Below, piece after piece: positions 32,805 through 41,043 of a stretch of DNA of 64,000 bases (positions within the stretch are counted from its first letter, which is position 1; each line of letters opens with the position of its first letter). Origin of the DNA: Flavobacteriales bacterium (lineage in GTDB: Bacteria; Bacteroidota; Bacteroidia; Flavobacteriales_C; GCA-002722245); NCBI GenBank assembly GCA_002722245.1, contig PBLA01000030.1:1-64000 (forward strand). Direction: 5' to 3'. The notes under the pieces were generated by a model. The model was given only the letters and a program-made list of their open reading frames with translations, searched no databases and was not told where the DNA came from. Position numbers and translations under genes: made by a program.

Positions 32805-33968
32805 TTAATCATTGGTATGAAGGGCAGTGTTTAATTCAATAGTTTTAGGATTTGGCTTACATACAAGTTTACCAGATTGAGAATCTTGAATGAATAATAA
32901 TTTATCTCGACCATTAAGTTCCATACCTTTTACAATGTTTTCTCCTTCCGAAACAACTTTGTTTTGAAGATTGACGGGTTGATTTTCTTCATTGTAAAGG
33001 GATATTTTGCTTCCAGCAGTGACATATACACCAGCCGCAATTGTACATCCAAAGCCTAATGAAATTCCTGTACCAGCATTCGCACCCAATAAACATTCTT
33101 CTCCAATGGAAATTACATTTTTATTCCCTCCAGAAAGTGTTCCCATAATTGAGGCTCCACCACCAATATCTGAATTTTTATCCACTACTACTCCTCCTGA
33201 AATTCTCCCTTCCACCATTGCATTGCCTTTGGTTCCTGCATTAAAGTTTACATATCCTGCAGGCATAACAGTTGTGCCTTCTCCCAGATATGCTCCTAAT
33301 CTTACTTGGGATCCTGATACTATTCGAGTTCCAGATGGTGCATGATAATTAACGAGGTAAGGGAATTTATCGATATGAGAAACCTGAATAGGGTCTGTAA
33401 AAATATACTTTGCAATTTCAGTGGATAAGTCCTCTGGTAAAATAGGTCCTTTGTTTGTCCATGCTACGTTGGTTAATTTTCCAAATGCGCCGTTTAAGTT
33501 TAATCCATGTGGCTCAACGCATCTTTGGGATAATGCTTGGAGTTTAAAATAAGCCTCTGTAGCCGAAGCTACATCTTTGTTTTTATCAAATAAGAAATAA
33601 ACAACTACTTCTGAAGTATAGTATGGGTGATTATTAGAATAGTTGTCTAAAAGGTTTTTGATGGCAACGATGTTTCCATGTCCTGAGATATCTCCATGAA
33701 AGGCATTGAATTTATTGAATGCATCATTAAGTTGTTCAATATTTAATGTGTATTCTGAATTATTACCAAATTTAATTCCTGCAATATCTGCAAATACAGC
33801 AGCTGTTCCAAAAGAATTATCCCAATTAATTAAAGGGAAGAACACATCTAATGTTTTGTCCCCTTTACTTCTTTTAACACCTAAAGCGAAAGCCAAAGGC
33901 TTTTTGTATCCTTTTTTAGACTCTACTGAAGCGACATAGCTCTTGAATTCTTCTACTGTACTCATCAT
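32805..33968 (-). CDS. dapD: Tetrahydrodipicolinate N-succinyltransferase
   Basis: A 387-residue DapD of the longer class, with an alpha/beta N-terminal domain and a left-handed beta-helix of hexapeptide repeats. The diagnostic segment is MVEGRISGGVVV, SDIGGGASIMGTLSGG, ISIGEECLLGANAGTGISLG. The enzyme makes N-succinyl-2-amino-6-oxopimelate in the succinylase branch of diaminopimelate and lysine synthesis. It faces the lysine-degradation operon. Two start codons (33968, 33965) are adjacent; the choice changes one residue. It has its own promoter (33994-34001). Confidence 0.94.
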   Translation of the reverse strand: MMSTVEEFKSYVASVESKKGYKKPLAFALGVKRSKGDKTLDVFFPLINWDNSFGTAAVFADIAGIKFGNNSEYTLNIEQLNDAFNKFNAFHGDISGHGNIVAIKNLLDNYSNNHPYYTSEVVVYFLFDKNKDVASATEAYFKLQALSQRCVEPHGLNLNGAFGKLTNVAWTNKGPILPEDLSTEIAKYIFTDPIQVSHIDKFPYLVNYHAPSGTRIVSGSQVRLGAYLGEGTTVMPAGYVNFNAGTKGNAMVEGRISGGVVVDKNSDIGGGASIMGTLSGGNKNVISIGEECLLGANAGTGISLGFGCTIAAGVYVTAGSKISLYNEENQPVNLQNKVVSEGENIVKGMELNGRDKLLFIQDSQSGKLVCKPNPKTIELNTALHTND

Positions 33969-33993
33969 TTTTGATATTTCTTCTATTGTTAAA

Positions 33994-34001
33994 CAAAATT
34001 A
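33994..34001 (-). promoter_or_regulatory. -7 promoter element for dapD
   Basis: The minus strand reads TAATTTTG, an exact TAnnTTTG match, 25 bases before the dapD start. It overlaps the last codons of the upstream thioredoxin gene, which means dapD can be transcribed on its own. Confidence 0.55.
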
Positions 34002-35432
34002 GTGCTTTTTGTTCTTTAACCAATCACTATAGTTGGCTTTTAAGTAGCCTTCATCTATAAAATAATCCAAAACAGGATTGATTTCTGTTTTTCCAAAATA
34101 CTGTGGGACTTTCATGATTAATTTTCCATTTTGATCTAAAAAAGCAAATTGAGGGAAAACCAATTGATTTTGAGATAATACATAAATCAAGTCATGAATA
34201 CCATTTTCATTTTTATATTCTTTATCGAAATAGTTAATGATTTCATTACTATTAACGGCTAATTTTACAGCATGCATGTTTTGATTTATTTTACTGGCGG
34301 TTAATGGATCTCTGAAACTTTCTTTATCCATTAAGTTTGAAGCTATACTTGATGGATGGATTATATGAATCATTATTTTTTTACCATCTTTTTTCGCGGC
34401 CTCTATTGCTTGTTCAAAACCTTTCCATTGAACGATGTCTTTAGGTGCTTCATAGCCAGGCGTATAAACCTCCTTAAACGTATTGACGAACGAGGCTACA
34501 TCTCTAGTAGTATTAAATATTCCTTCTGAAACGAACGCGAGATAACCAAATAGATCAGGTACTTTTTGAAACCCTTTTAATGGCATATTACCTCTTAGGC
34601 TGTCTCCAAATAATAGATTGAAGGTTGGATATGACAATTGACCACGACATAAATATATAGCCACATCATGTGTTGTTTTTCTAGCTCTGCGTTTAAAGCT
34701 TGAGAGTTGAGCTCTTTTCCCATTTACGTTGCATGTATTCTTTTCGATCTTGGTCTCTCTTTTTACGTTTTCGATGGAGGTGGATAAGAAACTGTTTTGA
34801 TTTTCGAGTTCAGATTTAAATTTTTCAAGTCCTAATTTGGAGGATTTTTTAAATCGTTTAACCTTTTGAGCCGATGCTTGATCATCTAAACTTTCCTTTT
34901 TAAACGATGCTGCAAGAAAAGCTTTATAAGCTTTTGATCCCTCAATTTGACAGGCTGAGTCTATTGCTGAAATGAATTGATTATTTATTTCTATTTCTTG
35001 TGTTTGAGAGGTTACTTGGATGTAAAGTAAGGAATCTAGGGATTTTACTTTCCGATCAGCTTGATCCAAATCAGTTGATAAACTGTCAATCATTCTAGCA
35101 ACCTTTTCTTTTTGGGAATTATAATAAATTTTTCCCTGGAAACGAATAGGCTCATTAGTTTCTGCATTTAATTTGACAGGGTAAAAGTTGGTATTAAGAT
35201 AATTAGCAATGCTTTTATCTTGGAACGTTGTGGCATCCATTCTTTTACACCATCCACACCAATCAGTGTATACGTCAATAAAAAGTGGCTTTGGATTAGT
35301 TTGGTACAAGGAATCAGCTTCTTGTAATGTTAACCAATGAATTGGACCACTGTGTTTTTGAGCAAGCCCAATGGATGAACTTACAATTAAAAAAAGAAGA
35401 AGAATTGAAATACTCCGCATATTATATGACAT
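33999..35432 (-). CDS. Periplasmic double thioredoxin-like protein with large insertion
   Basis: A 477-residue exported protein; signal peptide ends at GLAQ (residue 25), and Met 5 is an alternative start. Thioredoxin domain one has the active site DWCGWCKRM (Cys 59, Cys 62) and the cis-Pro loop GQLSYPTF at Pro 269. Between FQGKIYY (about 103) and KTTHDVAIYL (about 252), where this family normally runs on directly, there is an insertion of about 145 Lys/Ser/Glu-rich residues with coiled-coil character and Cys 161 and Cys 234. Domain two (about 330-470) keeps the fold (VFPQFAFLDQNGKLI) but reads HPSS where CxxC should be. One domain is thus redox active, the other not. Its promoter box lies at 35456-35463. 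Confidence 0.8.
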   Translation of the reverse strand: MSYNMRSISILLLFLIVSSSIGLAQKHSGPIHWLTLQEADSLYQTNPKPLFIDVYTDWCGWCKRMDATTFQDKSIANYLNTNFYPVKLNAETNEPIRFQGKIYYNSQKEKVARMIDSLSTDLDQADRKVKSLDSLLYIQVTSQTQEIEINNQFISAIDSACQIEGSKAYKAFLAASFKKESLDDQASAQKVKRFKKSSKLGLEKFKSELENQNSFLSTSIENVKRETKIEKNTCNVNGKRAQLSSFKRRARKTTHDVAIYLCRGQLSYPTFNLLFGDSLRGNMPLKGFQKVPDLFGYLAFVSEGIFNTTRDVASFVNTFKEVYTPGYEAPKDIVQWKGFEQAIEAAKKDGKKIMIHIIHPSSIASNLMDKESFRDPLTASKINQNMHAVKLAVNSNEIINYFDKEYKNENGIHDLIYVLSQNQLVFPQFAFLDQNGKLIMKVPQYFGKTEINPVLDYFIDEGYLKANYSDWLKNKKH

Positions 35433-35455
35433 TTTTAGGATTGTGAAGATACCTA

Positions 35456-35463
35456 CAAAATTA
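35456..35463 (-). promoter_or_regulatory. -7 promoter element for the double thioredoxin gene
   Basis: TAATTTTG on the minus strand matches TAnnTTTG exactly, with a leader of about 20 bases to the ATG at 35432. It lies in the short divergent region to the next plus-strand gene. Confidence 0.5.
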
Positions 35464-35490
35464 TAAATCCTTAGTTTTACAACTTACCTA

Positions 35491-35518
35491 TTGGCATTTT
35501 ATATGCCAAATTTTTTTT
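35491..35518 (+). promoter_or_regulatory. Hairpin plus T tract abutting a start codon (attenuator or operator)
   Basis: TTGGCAT (35491-35497) and ATGCCAA (35503-35509) form a perfect seven-base stem with five-base loop. Eight T (35511-35518) follow, then the ATG at 35520. On the plus strand this looks like an intrinsic terminator, yet no plus-strand gene lies upstream within 2.7 kb, so it would act in the leader of the downstream gene. It could also be an operator for a dimeric regulator. Confidence 0.5.
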
Positions 35519-35519
35519 A

Positions 35520-36572
35520 ATGAAAAAAATTGCTCTAGTTGAACTTGGTGGATCTCATGATGAATGCTTGTACAGCCAACTTCTCTTTTTAAAATCGAAG
35601 GAGGGTATTAATGTTGATTTGTTTGTTAATGAAAAATTAAAAAACAATGTTCAGGATTTTACGCTTTCAGATGCTATTCATTTCGTAAAAACTGAAGGTA
35701 TACTAGATCTATGGCGAGTAAAAAAATGTTGGAGTAAGGAAAAGTATGATCTAGTTATATTCAATACAGCGCAAGGGTCCTTACTTAAAAAGTTATTTTT
35801 AATTCCTTTTTTTAATCATCCTAAATTTTATGGCACGTTACATAATGTAGCCAAACTAAAGAGTAGTAAAGGTCAACAATTGATCTCAAAATATGTGAAT
35901 GGATATTTTGTTTTAAATGATCAGTTAAAATTGAAAGCCAAAGGATTTAGTTCAAAATCATTTACAACATTTTATCCTATTTTTTTCCCATCTTATGATC
36001 GATTAAATAAAAAGCCCGATCATGAAACATGGATTTTAGTACCTGGTCAAGTAGAGAAAAAAAGAAGAGATTACTCTGCCTTGTTTCAATCCATAAGTAT
36101 TCATGGGATAGACTCAAGTATTAAGTTTGTTTTTCTGGGGAAAAGTAAACACAAGTATGGAGATGGGGATTGGGTGGATCAAAAAATTTCAGAATTAAAA
36201 TGTGGCGATTCGTTTATAACTTGGGATAATTTTATTGCTGTGAACGATTATCACAGCTGGATTCAAGAATGTGATTATATTTTACCCCTCATTCATAACG
36301 AACATCAGTCGGGAAAACTCTATACTCATCAAACTTCAGGAAGTTATAACCTTGGACATGCTTATCAATTGCCATTTTTGTTGCCTTCTTCTTTCAAAGG
36401 TCAAGAGGATTGGGTAGGGAATAGTCTTTTTTACGATTCTATTGATAATATCATGGTATTAATTAACCGGTTAAGTTCATCTGATAAGGGTCAGTTTTCA
36501 TCACCTAAAAAGTTTAGTTTTGACTATCAGAGGCAAAATTATTTAAGTGCATTAGGATTGGATTTGATGTAA
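35520..36572 (+). CDS. Glycosyltransferase-like protein (GT-B-type fold suspected)
   Basis: A 350-residue cytosolic protein I do not recognise with certainty. It has a Rossmann-like start (KKIALVELGGSHDECLYSQL), a linker with YGTLHNVAKL and YVNGYFVLNDQLK, and a second half with WILVPGQVEKKRRDYSALFQ, IKFVFLGKSK and CDYILPLIHNEHQSGKLY, which resembles the nucleotide-sugar half of GT-B glycosyltransferases (PG....K..Y..L, then an acidic D/E near the end). No family signature is complete. It begins right after a hairpin and T8 tract. The next gene, serB, lies about 90 bases on and is unrelated. Confidence 0.5.
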   Translation: MKKIALVELGGSHDECLYSQLLFLKSKEGINVDLFVNEKLKNNVQDFTLSDAIHFVKTEGILDLWRVKKCWSKEKYDLVIFNTAQGSLLKKLFLIPFFNHPKFYGTLHNVAKLKSSKGQQLISKYVNGYFVLNDQLKLKAKGFSSKSFTTFYPIFFPSYDRLNKKPDHETWILVPGQVEKKRRDYSALFQSISIHGIDSSIKFVFLGKSKHKYGDGDWVDQKISELKCGDSFITWDNFIAVNDYHSWIQECDYILPLIHNEHQSGKLYTHQTSGSYNLGHAYQLPFLLPSSFKGQEDWVGNSLFYDSIDNIMVLINRLSSSDKGQFSSPKKFSFDYQRQNYLSALGLDLM

Positions 36573-36629
36573 AAGAGTTGATTAGGTAATTTGAGACCTT
36601 ATCCATTGTGTAGTTTGGCTTTAAATGAG

Positions 36630-36637
36630 TATTTTTG
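36630..36637 (+). promoter_or_regulatory. -7 promoter element for serB-serA
   Basis: TATTTTTG matches TAnnTTTG exactly; TTG at 36605-36607 is 22 bases upstream and may serve as -33. The ATG at 36665 follows after about 27 bases, which rules out the earlier TTG codon at 36635 as start. Confidence 0.55.
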
Positions 36638-36664
36638 CCCTTTAATTTCTACTCGTTTAGCATT

Positions 36665-37330
36665 ATGCCAACAAGAAAGTTTGTTTTTGATTTTGACAGC
36701 ACTCTAACTTCGGTTGAAGGATTAGATTTGCTTGCTGAGATTTCTTTGAAAGACAATCCTGATAAAGATGAGGTGGTAAAGCAAATTCAGGAGATTACTG
36801 ATTTAGGAATTGATGGTGATATTTCTTTTACTGATTCATTAAGTAGGCGAATCAAACTTTTAAAAGCTAACAAGGCCCAATTATCAGAGTTAATTGCAAT
36901 TTTAAAAACAAAACTTTCTGCATCTGTTGAGGCCAATAAAGCTTTTTTTAATTCACATCAGGATAAAATTTATGTTATTTCTTGTGGATTTAAAGAGTTT
37001 ATTGATCCTGTAGTAGCGGATTTAGGAATTTCTGCTGATCGAGTTTTTGCGAACACCTTTAAATTTGATTCTGAAGGAACGATTGTTGGATTTGATGAGT
37101 CTAATCCTCTCTCTCAACATAACGGAAAGGTACGCTGCTTAAAAGAGTCAGGTATTGAGGGTGAAATTCAAATTATTGGTGATGGATATTCTGATTTTGT
37201 TATGCGTAAAGAAGGGGTTGCTCAAACTTTTTTCGCATACACCGAGAATGTTTCCAGAAAAAAAGCTACAGATAATGCAGATTATGTAGTAGCAAGTATA
37301 GATGAGTTTTTGACGATTAATGAATTATAA
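36665..37330 (+). CDS. serB: Phosphoserine phosphatase (HAD-IB)
   Basis: The 221-residue product starts MPTRKFVFDFDSTLTSVEG, whose DFDST motif gives the nucleophile and acid/base Asp of HAD phosphatases. Motif II Ser lies in VISCGFKEF, Lys in HNGKVRCL and motif III in IIGDGYSDFVMR. This is the SerB-type arrangement. It hydrolyses phosphoserine in the last step of serine synthesis. ATG 36665 is chosen because -7 box TATTTTTG (36630-36637) lies between it and any earlier codon. serA follows after five bases; the operon makes serine but serC is not nearby. Confidence 0.9.
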   Translation: MPTRKFVFDFDSTLTSVEGLDLLAEISLKDNPDKDEVVKQIQEITDLGIDGDISFTDSLSRRIKLLKANKAQLSELIAILKTKLSASVEANKAFFNSHQDKIYVISCGFKEFIDPVVADLGISADRVFANTFKFDSEGTIVGFDESNPLSQHNGKVRCLKESGIEGEIQIIGDGYSDFVMRKEGVAQTFFAYTENVSRKKATDNADYVVASIDEFLTINEL

Positions 37331-37335
37331 TCTAC

Positions 37336-38559
37336 ATGACAGTTTCGTTTCCAAAAAATAAAATTAATGTACTTCTTTTGGAGGGGGTGCATAATGATGC
37401 CGTTCAAGCGTTCAAAAAAGAGGGATACAATGTGCATTATTCTCCTGATAGTTTAACAGAGGACGAATTGATTGAAAAAGTAAAGGGTATCCATGTTTTA
37501 GGTATCCGATCCAAAACGAAAATAACCCAACGAGTTGTAGATGCTGCGGATAAGTTACTAGCTGTTGGTGCCTTTTGCATTGGAACAAAACAGATTGATT
37601 TAGATGCATGTAAATTAAAAGGAATTGCTGTCTTTAACGCCCCTTATTCCAATACGCGTTCTGTGGTTGAATTAGCAATTGGTGAAATTATTATGTTAAT
37701 GCGTTCAACTTTTGTTCGAAGTGCTGAATTACACCAAAGCATTTGGAAAAAGACTGCAGCAGGAGCTCGAGAAGTAAGAGGAAAGGTTCTAGGTATTGTT
37801 GGATATGGTAATATAGGAAAACAATTATCTGTATTGGCTGAAGCCATGGGGATGAAGGTTATATTTTTTGATCAGTTAGAAAAACTTGCCCTTGGAAATG
37901 CGGAGAAAAGAGATTCTATGGATGAAGTCCTCGCTGAGGCAGATGTGATTTCTCTTCATGTAGATGATAGTCCTGAAAATCAAAACCTTATTGGGCGAAA
38001 CGAGTTTGCAAAGATGAAAGATGGTGTGATTTTCATCAATCTTGCGCGAGGTTTTGTGGTAGACATTCCTGCTTTAGTAGAAGCTCAAAATTCAGGTAAA
38101 GTGGCTGGTGCAGCGGTTGATGTATACCCTGTTGAACCGAAATCAAACGATGAGCCTTTTGAATCCGAATTATCTGGTCAGCCAAATACGATATTAACTC
38201 CTCACATTGGAGGGAGTACTATGGAGGCGCAAAAGCACATTGGAAATTTTGTCCCGGCCAATATTATTACTTATATCAATACAGGGTCTTGTTTTGATGC
38301 GGTTAACTTGCCAAAGGTAAAAGTTGCCCCTCAAAAAGATGCCCACAGATTCCTTTTAATACATGAAAATGTAAGTGGAGTGATGGCTGAGGTAAACAAT
38401 ATACTTGCCAAATATGACATGAATATTACCGGTCAGTCACTTAAAACAGACGAGCATGTAGGGTATTTAATCACTGATGTAAATAGGAGTTATAATGAAC
38501 AGATATTACATGAGTTACGAGGAATAAATGCAAAGATCAAGTTTAGGCTATTATTCTAA
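37336..38559 (+). CDS. serA: D-3-phosphoglycerate dehydrogenase with ACT domain
   Basis: A 407-residue SerA. The catalytic part has LLEGVHNDAVQAFKKEGY, the NAD-binding GIVGYGNIGKQLSVLAEA, NLARGFVVD, the Arg-Glu-His set (HVDDSPENQNLIG; LTPHIGGSTMEAQ). From about 335 an ACT domain (RFLLIHENVSGVMAEVNNIL) follows, which in E. coli binds serine for feedback inhibition. It oxidises 3-phosphoglycerate as the first step of serine synthesis. It starts five bases after serB, so both genes share the promoter at 36630. Confidence 0.95.
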   Translation: MTVSFPKNKINVLLLEGVHNDAVQAFKKEGYNVHYSPDSLTEDELIEKVKGIHVLGIRSKTKITQRVVDAADKLLAVGAFCIGTKQIDLDACKLKGIAVFNAPYSNTRSVVELAIGEIIMLMRSTFVRSAELHQSIWKKTAAGAREVRGKVLGIVGYGNIGKQLSVLAEAMGMKVIFFDQLEKLALGNAEKRDSMDEVLAEADVISLHVDDSPENQNLIGRNEFAKMKDGVIFINLARGFVVDIPALVEAQNSGKVAGAAVDVYPVEPKSNDEPFESELSGQPNTILTPHIGGSTMEAQKHIGNFVPANIITYINTGSCFDAVNLPKVKVAPQKDAHRFLLIHENVSGVMAEVNNILAKYDMNITGQSLKTDEHVGYLITDVNRSYNEQILHELRGINAKIKFRLLF

Positions 38560-38587
38560 TCGATAAAAAAACGTATTTTTGATTACT

Positions 38588-38595
38588 TATTTTTG
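38588..38595 (+). promoter_or_regulatory. -7 promoter element for TPR gene
   Basis: TATTTTTG matches TAnnTTTG exactly; four bases (AATT) lead to the ATG at 38600. The transcript would have almost no leader. Confidence 0.45.
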
Positions 38596-38599
38596 AATT

Positions 38600-39292
38600 A
38601 TGGCAAAAGAAGAACAAGATATAAATCAGGAAACGCCGGAGTTATTAGAAGATTCTCTCAGTAAAACGGAGGTTTTACTTGATGAAAACAAAGATTTAAT
38701 TTCGAAAGTTGTAATTGCTGTAGCAATTATTATTGGAGGATATTTCTTTTATAATAATTGGATCGTTGAACCTGCTGAGCAAGCTGCTTTTGAAGAAATT
38801 TGGCCAGCTCAAAAGTTGTTTGAACAAGATTCAGTTCAAAAAGCAATTAGTGAGTTTGAGTATTTAGTTCAAGAACATGACGGAACTCAAGCTGGAAACC
38901 TTTCTAATTTATATCTTGGTCTTTCATTATTGCGAGATGGCAAATATGAAGAAGCTTTAGAGGCTATTGAGGCATTTGAGCCTGCAGGTAAATTAACACC
39001 TGGATTAAAAGTTGGTTTAATCGGTGACTGCCATAGTGAATTGAATAATATTGATGAGGCTGTTGCTAACTACAAAAAAGCAGCGTCTTTATTAGATTCT
39101 AAGTCTGTGTCGCCTTACTTTTTGAAAAAAGCTGGACTGTTACTGGAACAAAATGACGATATATCCGGAGCTGTTGAGGTATATGAACTAGCTATGGATT
39201 TGTATTTGAAAGATTCAGGGCCACTAACTCAATCTGTGAAAAATGAACTACAGGTTTTGCTCACAAGAGCTCAAACAGTTTTGAATAAATAG
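38600..39292 (+). CDS. Membrane-anchored TPR protein (YfgM/ancillary translocon-like)
   Basis: A 230-residue protein with an acidic N-terminus, one hydrophobic helix (about 34-52, LISKVVIAVAIIIGGYFFY) and periplasmic TPR repeats (YLGLSLLRDGKYEEALEAIE, GDCHSELNNIDEAVANYKKA, GAVEVYELAMDLYLKDSG). The layout equals YfgM-type SecYEG-associated chaperones. In this phylum such a gene often sits next to ribH and recF, as here. A strong terminator follows its stop codon. The chaperone role is by family resemblance only. Confidence 0.75.
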   Translation: MAKEEQDINQETPELLEDSLSKTEVLLDENKDLISKVVIAVAIIIGGYFFYNNWIVEPAEQAAFEEIWPAQKLFEQDSVQKAISEFEYLVQEHDGTQAGNLSNLYLGLSLLRDGKYEEALEAIEAFEPAGKLTPGLKVGLIGDCHSELNNIDEAVANYKKAASLLDSKSVSPYFLKKAGLLLEQNDDISGAVEVYELAMDLYLKDSGPLTQSVKNELQVLLTRAQTVLNK

Positions 39293-39318
39293 CGAGATAT
39301 CAATAAAATCTTATTTTT

Positions 39319-39346
39319 AAAAGTGCAACCTAAGGTTGCACTTTTT
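39319..39346 (+). terminator. Intrinsic terminator after the TPR gene
   Basis: AAAAGTGCAACC (39319-39330) pairs with GGTTGCACTTTT (39334-39345) over 12 base pairs with a TAA loop, followed by T bases. This is the strongest terminator in the window. It separates the TPR gene from ribH, whose start codon lies 12 bases beyond. Confidence 0.9.
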
Positions 39347-39357
39347 ATTTTTACAGT

Positions 39358-39849
39358 ATGGCAACACAAAACAAAAACTTATCCGCCTTTGACGTTAATC
39401 AGATTCCGTCAGGAAAAGGGAAAAAAATTGGTATTGTAGTAAGTGAGTGGAACGAAGAAATTACAGAAGGATTAAAAAAAGGAGCAATAGAAGCCCTAAT
39501 ACAATGCGGTACATTGGAGGACGATATTATAGTGGAGTATGTTCCTGGAACCTTTGAATTACCGTTAGGAGCTCAAATCTTATTGCAATCCAAAGAATTA
39601 GATGCTGTGGTAGCAATTGGTTGTGTTGTGAGGGGAGAAACAGCTCATTTTGATTATGTTTGCCAAGGTGTCACGCAAGGGATTCAATCTGTGAATTTGC
39701 ACTTTAACAAACCCGTTATGTTTTGCGTGTTGACAGATGATACCCTTGAACAGAGTAGAGCAAGAAGTGGTGGTGATTTAGGGAATAAAGGTGTTGAAGC
39801 TGCAGTTGGTGCTTTGAAAATGTTAGGCTTAAGTGATCGACTTATATAG
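39358..39849 (+). CDS. ribH: 6,7-dimethyl-8-ribityllumazine synthase
   Basis: A 163-residue RibH, last but one step of riboflavin synthesis. Motifs are IVVSEWNEEITEGLKKGA, VEYVPGTFELPLGAQ, IGCVVRGETAHFDYVCQG with the catalytic His, and VLTDDTLEQSRARSG with GNKGVEAA. Members form capsids or pentamers. The ATG at 39358 follows the terminator by 12 bases; TATTTTTA at 39346-39353 overlaps the T tract and could be its -7 box. No FMN riboswitch is visible in this short leader. recF follows 48 bases later. Confidence 0.96.
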   Translation: MATQNKNLSAFDVNQIPSGKGKKIGIVVSEWNEEITEGLKKGAIEALIQCGTLEDDIIVEYVPGTFELPLGAQILLQSKELDAVVAIGCVVRGETAHFDYVCQGVTQGIQSVNLHFNKPVMFCVLTDDTLEQSRARSGGDLGNKGVEAAVGALKMLGLSDRLI

Positions 39850-39897
39850 ATATTGTCAAAGCATTGAACGTTTTTTATAATTTGATTATCATCTAGA

Positions 39898-41004
39898 GTG
39901 AGACTTAAAAAAATAGCTGTTGTTAATTTTAAAAATTTTAAAGGAGTAGAGCTAACTCTTAACTCAAAAATAAATTGTTTTGTTGGAAATAATGGTGAAG
40001 GAAAAACAACCCTTCTGGATGCCATTTATTACTTGTCATTTTGTAAATCATTTCTTAACCCAATTGATTCTCAAAATATAAATCGAGAAGAGAATTTTTT
40101 TATTCTTCAAGGGGAATATGAGCGGAAAGAGAAAATAGAAAAGATCCATTGTGGTATCAAGAAAGGGCAAAAGAAATCCTTCAAACGAAATAAAAAGGAA
40201 TACAATAAACTTTCCGACCATATTGGTCTTTTTCCACTTGTAATTATATCACCCTCGGATTCCGATTTAATCTCCTTAGGTAGTGATTTAAGAAGGAAGT
40301 TTTTAGATGGCATTATTTCTCAATTTGATCATGCCTATTTAGAAACATTGTTGGTGTATAATAAAGCTGTTATGCAGCGCAATGCGTTATTAAAGTATTT
40401 TCAAAAAAACAGAACATTTAACCAGGATCAACTGGATGTTTGGGATGCTCAATTGGTAAAGCATGGTGAAATACTTCATGAAAAACGTAAAAACTTAGTG
40501 GCTCAATTAACACCTGTATTTCAACATTACTATCGTAAAATTTCAGGAGGAAAAGAAGAGGTGGAATTGGTGTATGAGTCACAATTAGCCCACGGTGAAT
40601 TTTTAAATTTATTAAGAAATGCACTACCTGACGATTCTCGAAAACTATTTTCAACCGTTGGTGTTCACAAAGATGATTTATTGTTTCAGATTTCAGGAAG
40701 TCCGATTAAGAAGTTTGGATCTCAAGGGCAGCAAAAATCGTTTTTAATCGCTTTGAAATTAGCGCAATTGGAATTTTTGAAAAATACTGTTGGGATTAAT
40801 CCTATACTCTTATTGGATGATGTGTTTGATAAGCTTGATGAGGAGCGAGTGGCTCATATTTTGGAAATGGTGAATAGCAATCAGTTTGGTCAAATATTTT
40901 TGTCGGATACTCACCCAAAAAGAATTGAAAACATACTTTCACGATTACAGCTTGAAAGTTCCGTTTTTGAAGTATCCAATAAGGAAATTCATCATCGAGT
41001 ATAA
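39898..41004 (+). CDS. recF: DNA replication and repair protein RecF
   Basis: A 368-residue SMC-like ATPase that helps load RecA at gaps. Walker A is FVGNNGEGKTTLLDAI, then the RecF-specific IISPSDSDLISLGSDLRRKFLDG, the signature FGSQGQQKSFLIALKLAQ and Walker B LLLDDVFDKLDEERV. The start is GTG 39898 (RLKKIAVVNFKNFKG), which lies at the expected family start; no nearby ATG fits. It follows ribH by 48 bases on the same strand, the ribH-recF pairing common in this phylum, and converges with murQ. Confidence 0.95.
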   Translation: MRLKKIAVVNFKNFKGVELTLNSKINCFVGNNGEGKTTLLDAIYYLSFCKSFLNPIDSQNINREENFFILQGEYERKEKIEKIHCGIKKGQKKSFKRNKKEYNKLSDHIGLFPLVIISPSDSDLISLGSDLRRKFLDGIISQFDHAYLETLLVYNKAVMQRNALLKYFQKNRTFNQDQLDVWDAQLVKHGEILHEKRKNLVAQLTPVFQHYYRKISGGKEEVELVYESQLAHGEFLNLLRNALPDDSRKLFSTVGVHKDDLLFQISGSPIKKFGSQGQQKSFLIALKLAQLEFLKNTVGINPILLLDDVFDKLDEERVAHILEMVNSNQFGQIFLSDTHPKRIENILSRLQLESSVFEVSNKEIHHRV

Positions 41005-41043
41005 TTTATACTTTATTGTTGATTCTCTAGCGAAATTCTTGTT

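Noticed and set aside
33007-33345. A 112-codon plus-strand frame, Pro-rich
   Set aside because: It lies fully inside dapD on the other strand, opposite the hexapeptide repeats, which create a repetitive open frame by chance.
39292-39360. FMN riboswitch ahead of ribH
   Set aside because: The leader is only a few bases after the terminator, far too short, and no RFN-type conserved segments are present.
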